DNA of 64,000 nucleotides, from the NCBI GenBank assembly GCA_016859345.1, contig CM029120.1:7741501-7805500 (forward strand). Reading direction: 5' to 3'. How positions within the stretch are numbered: position 1 is the stretch's first letter; the number at the start of each line of letters is the position of its first letter. The translations under genes and the position numbers were made by a program. Below, piece after piece: positions 56,901 through 64,000 of this stretch. This DNA comes from Istiophorus platypterus. Lineage: Eukaryota > Chordata > Actinopteri > Istiophoriformes > Istiophoridae. The notes under the pieces were generated by a model that did not search any database, was not told the DNA's origin, and was given only the letters and a program-made list of their open reading frames with translations.

Positions 56901-59900
56901 CGCAGGCGTGTCTTAATTGCACCTGTGCGCCCTTGTGGTCCTTGAAGATGTTCTCTGTCAGAGCTCCGTATCTCCTGCTCCCACGGTTATCAATTCTTAA
57001 TGGAGTTTCAAACCCAGCTTAAACGTCCATTTACCAACTTCATGTTTCCCCATTTCTCCATTTTTTTTCTCTCTCTCTCTCCTGTCAGGTGTTGTTATAG
57101 GTGAGTGTTGTGACACGTTCAGGGGCCCTTTCGACCTTTATGTTAACATCACATCTGTGCAGGCTGATTTGAGAAGGTGCAAAGCAGGAAGTCGGCTGCT
57201 GGCCAGACCCCTGGTGGTTTTACACTCATTCAGATATTTGCACACAAGACCCCCCCCCCCCTTTCCCGAATCTCTGTCATTAGGCTCTCTGTTGTTCCTC
57301 AGTGCTAGATGAATGGGGGCGCCCCATTTAGTGTTGATCCTGTCTCCGGTTGCCAGGGAATTTCTCTGGTTCTCATGGGGTACTCCCTCGTCTCCGACTC
57401 CCTCCCCTGCGCCCCCTTCTGTTCCCCTCCTCATTCCCCTTGCCCTGCCCAGAGCCCCCAGCCCGACACCATTACACGGACACAACACACACACAAATAC
57501 ACACACACACACCCCGTCAATAATACCCAAGGGTTGGTCACAGCTGGCAGGAGCTAATAAACTCATCACTCACGGTGCCTGGCTCCTATTTACCTACAAC
57601 ACAAGGCACTATATAGAGGGAGGGAGGGAGCCATGTGAGGTGGAGGTGGTTGAACACTCTTTTGTGCTTCCAACAGACCACTCACGCTCCTCTCAACATG
57701 CTGAATTTGGTCATTTTGAACACAGTTACGGTACCTGTGAGACGCAGAAGTCGCCACTGTATCTCCTCTAATATAGAGTTAGTGTGTTGTCAGCCGTCTT
57801 CACCGTTAACCCACAATGGATGGTAATTGATTGCCGTAGGGGGGAGATTTGCATTGGGGATTCTTAAGTTTGATTAAAATCCTTCTTGACTGCTGTTCAC
57901 ACATGTGACCCAATTACTTTGACTGAGCAAAAGGCCGACGATCTCCATTCAGATATGCACATGTATCTATGCGTGTGCAGCAGCCACATGCAGACACCCA
58001 CACATGCAGCTCATGTGCATGTTTGCGCGGCTAATGCTGGGGTAGGCATTTGCGCGGGGACACACATATTACATACATGCTCACATGCAGACTTCCAGGT
58101 TGATGCGATGCAACATAAGCACATGCGCTGCACATGCGTTGAATGAGAGCATCCAGGTTTGCTACATCACCGCACAGTGACACATTCAACCATCCATCTA
58201 TGGAAGGCCTGCTTGATTTTTGATTGATTTTTACACAACCCATTCAGTGCACCCGTAGTGCTCTGGGAAACACCTGACAAAGAGCCCATTGTTATTTTAT
58301 TACAACATCACGACTGATTGGAATTATCACAATGTGATTATCTTCACTTTATACAGCCTGATCAATGCACCGGCACTAAATCAGCATGCAACTCCCATCT
58401 CTCCCTCTTCAAACATCCCACATGCTGCTAGCTCTCATCTGTGCTGAAGAATTATACTTTGTTTTATCAATTTCAATTCTCTCTTCACAAAGCGTGGGGT
58501 TTCATATGAGCACTCGGTTTTCAGTGTTCGATAGTAAATTGTATTTTAAGAGTTTTAATGTTAATGGGATTATGTGGTTAAGAAAACATACCCCCCATTA
58601 TATTAAAATGCAAGACTCTAAACCGAGACAGATGAAATGTTTAACACTGATTTACTCTGCCATGTTATGTGGGTCACCCCTTGGTGGGGTGACTGAAGTG
58701 TGGCCAACTAGCAAATATACATGAAGGGGCCAGATACACACAATCACAATACGTGACCTGCATCCTAAGTTGTCTGTCCTTTAGATACACTCAGTACAAT
58801 ATCCATAATGTAAAGTCATTCTCTGGAAGGATCGCCACACTATGGTACATTCTTCTGCTTAGGTACAGGTGCAAGTGCCACTGTGTGGCTGAAAGCTGTC
58901 ATTACATGACAAGTTAAGCAACATCATTACGCCCTCAGGTCGAATAGCGCTTAAACCTCACTTTCTAAGCCACGGTACCGCACTTAACTTTGTCTGAGCT
59001 TGGGTCTACTGCATAAAAGTTCAGATACGAAGGTGTTTAATTTCGGGCTCACAGAGTACTCAAGTTTTTTCAGTTTTTCTGGCAAGATATTCATTAGTAT
59101 CCACAAGTCCCACACAGATCAATAGCTTAAGTGTTCCATGGTAACACTTTGTTATAGTGGGTGTTGTAGTAGGTGTGGATTTACTCATTGCAGATGAATA
59201 TCATCTTTATAGAAATGATGTTTTCTGGTTTGCACAATGCATTTTACTGTGCTTAGCTATTTGACTATATAGTCCTATTTTGTCAAAAATGTTCACATCT
59301 GTATGTCTTTACCTAAAATTGCCAGAGGTCTTGGTAGCTCACTTAGCTCTTGGAGACTACTATAAGCTCTCATTTCATCACTAGAATTACAGCTACACCT
59401 TTATCAGGCAGCAGAAAGTATACTAAAGCATTATGATGGGAGAGATTTGGCATTTGATGCTGCACCGTACAGGCTTCTGAGCTTGTAAACAAATTGCTCA
59501 CACTCTAGTGATTCAGTATTAGTTTTCCTGTTCCAGACTCAAGTGGTGTAGCATTCTGACAAATGAATTGCAAAAGCCTCCACAACCTATGATAAAAATT
59601 TCTTTTTTAGGAAAACAGCTGAATCCCAAGAATACGGATGTTTTAACCCCTTCTGATCATTATAAGCACTAAACAGAGCAGGAGCACATTCTCACATTGT
59701 TAAACTGGGGGAGTAGTAATCATTAACACACAACTGGTGTGCAGAGATGTGTTCATCGGGAAATAAAAAGACTCATTCGAAAACATAAGCTACATAATTC
59801 TACATACATTTGGACTCCAACATGATATGGAATAAAATTTATGAGAAGGGTGAAACATTTATACAACTCATGAAGCTGATAGGACGTTTTACTGTCTCCT

Positions 59901-61210
59901 GCCATTCCTCAAGGTTATGAAAAGGGACAACAATTTCTGTGATTCATGTACTATTCTGTGGACTATTGCACATTAATACATTGTTGATTGGTTGCCTCAG
60001 GCTTCCATATTTTCATGTTTTCTTAGATCTTTAATTGTTATTCCTATCTTTAAGTCTTTTTTTGTCAGCAAAGGGTATCATATTCCTTTAAGAACCCGCT
60101 GAAGATTTACCAGGACTCTCCCACTCTCAGTTGCTGCTACTTACCAATCAAAGCTCACTCACTATAAAAGCTATTGCTGAGGCAAGGGGTCTGTTTTGCA
60201 CTCTCTATGAACTGGGAGGTTGGAAAAACTGAGCACTTGCATGTTTGTCTGAAATGCATTTTGATCTTTTCCTAATATTCTCAGAAAATTACTTTCACAA
60301 TGGTATTTTGGCCTTTTTTAGTGCAGACATGGCAGGTGTTTTTGTAAGCAAACAAAAAACTGTCCGGAAAAAATATTTATGAAATGCTATCTGAGAAAAG
60401 CAACATTTAAAACCGCTTTTGATTTCATGACCACATACATATGCAATGAAATTAGTAGATTAATGGATTTTAAATGGATTTGATAGGGCTCAAATTGATC
60501 AAAAATGACTCAGTCAGTACAAGAGTTCGCCTGTTTAAAGGATCCTAGTAGGTCATAGTGTCCTGCTGTTCTTAAAAAAAAACAAAACAAAAAAAAACCA
60601 TTCAAAACATGAGAGTTAGAGCAAGTACATAAGTATATAAATGTTTATTTCAAAACATGAGTGATCATTTATGATAAAATTCAATAATATGCTGATACAA
60701 TTTTTATAAGGGTAAATTTAAAAGTAATTCTTTAAATATCCAGTACCACAAGCTCTTTCTCAATAAAGACCTAAAATATTCTTTTCCTCATAGACACCAT
60801 GGCATGTGAACACAATCACACCACACCACAGCAAAGTTTGAAACGTTTAAATGTACATCAGTACCTTCATAACAGCCTAAAGTTTTATTTCAGTGATAGC
60901 AGTGTCTGTGACTGAGGCCCCGTGGGCCGGTGAAATCTCCAACACGTGTTTAAAGTGTTTTGAGACTTGCAAGATTGAGCATCTCAGTACCATTAGGTGA
61001 CATTTCATTACATAGTGCTGCAGTGATTTCATAAAGGCCTTATTTCCCCAGATCCACCGTAGCTGCATGAGAGCAACGGGACAACATGCAGCTTCCATCG
61101 GTCATTGTTTCTTCATTAGTTGATTGCTTAAAATCATTCATTTGTGAATTTTGCTGGAACAGAACAGCACAAACACCCCAGCGTCGATAGCCACGGGAAG
61201 CGGGGATGCA
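56901..61210. other. Intergenic, no gene seen
   Basis: Holds a T/CT patch at 57060-57082, a C-run near 57250-57260, (CA)n at about 57484-57512 and unique-looking AT-rich sequence from 58200. No splice-paired coding exon or named repeat was recognised. Confidence 0.5.
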
Positions 61211-61224
61211 GCTCCCTCTGGTGG
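61211..61224 (-). promoter_or_regulatory. CTCF-like motif, reverse
   Basis: On minus it reads CCACCAGAGGGAGC, matching 13 of 14 positions of the CTCF core consensus CCASYAGRKGGCRS. Orientation is opposite to the site at 28970. Binding is inferred only. Confidence 0.35.
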
Positions 61225-63283
61225 TTTACTGACTGAGTCCCAGTGCAGCCTCCGATGATTCCCGCCTTCATCCTTCCAAATAATTGACATGAAGCATGAA
61301 ACTTAGTTTACGTTTTAGTGGAAAGCAAACCTACGCTCTGAGTGTAAACTCTGAAAGTGTACATCTGTCTTGATAATTGATGATTATAGGAAAAACAAAA
61401 ACAACATGAGGTCTCACTCAGTGATGCATTCTCTTCCTTATTGTGTGAATTCATGCACAATGCAGTCACTGAGTGCAAAATTGTTGCAAGACTCCTGATG
61501 TGTTTCCTCAGCCATGAATTTGGTGAACGAATTCATTCCAAATTGCACTTGTTTTCTGTCCAGAGCCATAATTAAAGCAGAAATACAACTGTTTTGAGCT
61601 GTTCGGGATTTGGGTTGATCAGATGTTTGAAGGTTCCTTGAAAAGTCTTTGAGACTGCTCCGTAGTTTTACGTCTTCATATAAACACAACGTCGGACCAT
61701 TAAATTATCAACACTCTGAAGTGGATCTAGAGTAACACCCTATTTGAACTGATGCCACGCGCAGCAACTATAGCACTTTGGAAAATGGAAACCATTTTTA
61801 AATACTGACACACAAGTACACAACAATCACCCATGCTGCCGCAGACAGTGACGGACACATTAGAAAAATAATATTACAAGTAATGGTGTGGGTCAGCCAT
61901 GTTTCCCCCAGAAACACCCTCTATTGGAAATGATTCAGCATTGCACCTCCACAAAGTGGGAGCCTCCAAAGAGACGGATTGTCCGAGATATCCTGACTTT
62001 TGGTCTCTAGTATGGGTCAAAGTCCAAAAACAATGGATCCTACATTTCCCTGTAGCATTTGTATTAGTCTCTTCCTTTCATACAGGGCCCAAGGTTTAAT
62101 GCAGACTTTCTGTTATAAAGTTGTGCAGTCTCCAAACCCTTATCATGAGGGTTTCTTTTTTCTAAGACCTAAAGTTTCTTTTTCACCAGCTGAGTAACGC
62201 TCCTCCTGATGTATTCTTGGGTATAACCAATCTTTTTTTCCACTTACATGAATTTTCGAAAAAAGGGTCCTGTCAAGTCCTGCCTCAGCATCCCTTTTCA
62301 TGTAGAACCCTTCAAATTACAGAAGAAAATTACCATCTCGAAGCGTCTATTTGGGAATGGCTCAGTTTTGCAAGACATTTTTTCAATTTTGGCAGATTAT
62401 CAGAGGAGCGAAGGGTGGAACTTTCATAAAAAATATGTAAAAATGCATGTTTTGGACATTTTACAATAACTGGACCGGACACGAGAATACAAGGTATCAA
62501 AAACAAAAAGGCTTTTTAAAAAATGTCATGGGATCATTAAGTTGATTATTTCAAGGGCTGTCACTCTTTCTTCAGTTTTCTTTTATCTTATTGGGAAATT
62601 ACTTCTTGAATTGCTTAAAATATAATGTTTTTTTTGCATCTTTATCTCCTGCTGCTGGCACTCGATTAACATGGATGTTGGAAGTGCATTTTCAAAATGT
62701 TTGCTTTGCCATTTTTTTTTCTTCACATTGGGCTAACTATAATGTTTCTGTGCTCTTGTCGAGGAAGTCTTCATGTGCTTGTAGGCCGCTTCAGCCAGTG
62801 GAACTGTCCGTATTTTTATTCAGCTTATAGCGTCTCTTTGTGTAAAAGATACTGTTGTTGATGGTTCTTCAAGTGAACCAATAGCCTCCACAATAAGCAC
62901 TGTGATTTTAACATTGCCATTCCAATTTGTACGATCTGTTCTTGTGAGTTTTATACTGGGTTATAACTGAAATCATTATTGCAATTCACTTAAAATTAAA
63001 AATCCTATTTATGATTTCATGGATGATGCAGACATTTTATCAGCTCTTATGTTGCAGTTAAATGTTTTTAGTTGTAATTTTAAGTGAGTATGGAAATAAT
63101 TCCAATTGTGAAAATTATTAGGTTACAGTAAGTAATGGTGTGAGTTAATATATTGAAATTTTTTTCAGCAAGCACACCCCAATCTTAACCCAGTTCCAAC
63201 AAAGCCATCTTCCCGCGGCTATGCAAGTACCAACTGCACTAGTCCCTCTGCAATCTCATACATCAGGGGCTTCAGAAAGACAA
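61225..63283. other. Intergenic or 3' region of the right-edge gene
   Basis: AT-rich, with several short frames but no recognised domain. If the right-edge reading frame stops at 63284, the adjacent part would be its 3' UTR. If it splices at 63302, this is intron. Confidence 0.4.
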
Positions 63284-63286
63284 TCA

Positions 63287-63727
63287 AGTCCCACTGCTTA
63301 CACTTGATTGGTTGGCTTTTGTCCTCTCTAAAGTGTTCAGAGTGCGTGATAGGTTGGCCTTCTGCCTGTCCAGGCTAGAAGTGTTCCGTGATTGGACAGT
63401 TATGTTCCCTGCACCTGGTTGGTTTACTCGACTTCGCTCCAAACTGGTGGAAGTGCGTGATCCGACAGTCCTTTCTCCCGACAAAGTATTAACAGAGCGC
63501 AATTGGCTGGCTCTCCCTCTGTCCAAACTGTTGACTGTGTTCAATTGGCTGCTTCTCCCATGCTCCAGAGTTCCAGGCCCACCTGATTGGTTAGCCCTCC
63601 CAGTCTGCTGATTATTCAGGGTTTGCAGGTGGCTGGTCCTGTCTCTCTCAGGGAGTTTCGACTGAGTGGAGCTACTTCTGTCTGTGTTAATAGTTTGTAT
63701 CCTCTGTCTGTCCCTTTCCCTCTCAAG
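63287..63727 (-). repeat. Coding 42-bp (14-residue) tandem repeat tract
   Basis: Six units fall in a strict 14-residue register, with one 9-residue insertion between the fourth and fifth: LEHGRSSQLNTVNS, LDRGRASQLRSVNT, LSGERTVGSRTSTS, LERSRVNQPGAGNI, LDRQKANLSRTLNT, LERTKANQSSVSSG. Looser units precede them (LERERDRQRIQTIN, LPERDRTSHLQTLN). The plus strand shows the echo as repeated 'attggctg/attggttg' every 40-45 bases. Confidence 0.75.
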
Positions 63728-64000
63728 ACTGGTATCCCTGCGTACAAGTCCGCTCCTCTCTCGCTCCAGGCTGCTCTGGATCTCCGCTCTCCTGGCCAGA
63801 GCCTCCCTCAGCTGGGTGCGGAATATCTCAATTTTCCCCTGCAGCTCCTGGAGCTCCCCCTCCCACAGGCTGGTCTGAGTGGGCCTGCTCCCCAGGGGAG
63901 AGAGCACCAGGCCCGTTGAGGCCAGTGCTGAGACGGGGCCCCCATTGGCATGGAGACTAATTGGCGCTGGGGAGCTAAAACTCCCAAGGCTGCCCAGCCC
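63302..64000 (-). CDS. Unrecognised coiled-coil protein with 14-residue repeats, partial
   Basis: The frame is open from the window edge (64000, reading GLGSLGSFSS...) for 238 codons to a stop at 63284-63286. A good donor (AGT/GTAAGC) would end the exon at 63302 before that stop, so either ending is possible. After a Ser/Gly/Pro-rich lead comes SLWEGELQELQGKIEIF and a charged heptad-like coiled coil through EIQSSLERER. A Ser/Asn/Gln/Arg-rich tract of tandem 14-residue units of the type LDRGRASQLRSVNT fills the rest. Codon use is unbiased toward one repeat base, which argues for real coding. I do not recognise the family. KANK-, LZTS- and MISP-type proteins were considered but not supported. 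The true start lies beyond the edge. Confidence 0.6.

Noticed and set aside
60877..61689. Two minus-strand frames of 73 and 83 residues upstream of the right-edge gene's end
   Set aside because: No recognisable domain and no matched splice sites linking them to the 63302 donor. Kept only as a possibility within the intergenic entry.
63302..64000. Assignment of the right-edge gene to KANK, LZTS or MISP families
   Set aside because: The coiled coil is generic, and none of the diagnostic blocks of these families (KN motif, FEZ1 leucine zipper or MISP C-terminus) is visible.
1..64000. CRISPR arrays, operons, tRNA or rRNA genes
   Set aside because: None seen. The regular repeats present are microsatellites without spacers, and no clover-leaf or rRNA landmark was recognised by eye.

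Overview
This window is vertebrate nuclear DNA, most likely from a ray-finned (teleost) fish. The reasons are spliced genes with GT-AG introns, long noncoding stretches packed with (CA)n/(GT)n and tetranucleotide microsatellites, CpG-rich promoter segments, fragments of fish-type transposons (a CR1/L2-clade LINE reverse transcriptase and a Tc1-like transposase), and several dispersed repeats of a kind common in teleost genomes. Nothing prokaryotic, no CRISPR array and no rRNA or tRNA gene was seen.

Two genes can be rebuilt exon by exon, both on the minus strand. (1) palm (paralemmin-1): five coding exons, 14430 down to 6958, giving about 229 residues. It ends in a cysteine-rich CaaX lipid-anchor signal (CTVM). 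It is unusually compact: the central part of mammalian paralemmin-1 is missing. A CpG-rich segment at about 26.6-28.45 kb, with a strong minus-strand splice donor at 27634-27640, is the likely promoter and noncoding first exon, leaving a first intron of about 13 kb. (2) plppr3 (phospholipid phosphatase-related 3, also called PRG-2/LPPR3): eight coding exons, 51827 down to 41175, all joining in frame to about 861 residues. It has a six-pass membrane core with degenerate phosphatase motifs and a long cytoplasmic tail carrying a proline-rich tandem repeat. Its likely promoter and 5' UTR exon lie in a CpG-rich segment at about 55.6-56.9 kb, with a donor at 55738. Both proteins are neuronal plasma-membrane proteins linked to neurite and spine shape, and in mammals the two genes lie close together.

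A third coding segment runs off the right edge on the minus strand (64000 down to about 63302). It encodes a charged coiled coil followed by a run of 14-residue repeats, and I do not recognise the protein. The left edge (1-471) is a GC-rich promoter-like segment of an unidentified gene.

Layout: 1-0.5 kb promoter-like segment; 0.5-7 kb intergenic DNA and probable palm 3' UTR; 7-14.4 kb palm coding exons; 14.4-27.6 kb palm intron 1 with a broken LINE at 21.9-22.6 kb; 26.6-28.5 kb CpG island; 28.5-38 kb intergenic DNA with a large ATCT/GATA array, a CTCF-like site, a 1.5-kb pyrimidine-rich strand and dispersed repeats; 38.3-41.2 kb probable plppr3 3' UTR and flank; 41.2-51.8 kb plppr3 coding exons, with a 0.6-kb foldback repeat in one intron; 51.8-55.7 kb plppr3 intron 1 with a Tc1 fragment; 55.6-56.9 kb CpG island; 57-63.3 kb intergenic DNA; 63.3-64 kb the unrecognised coiled-coil/repeat gene.
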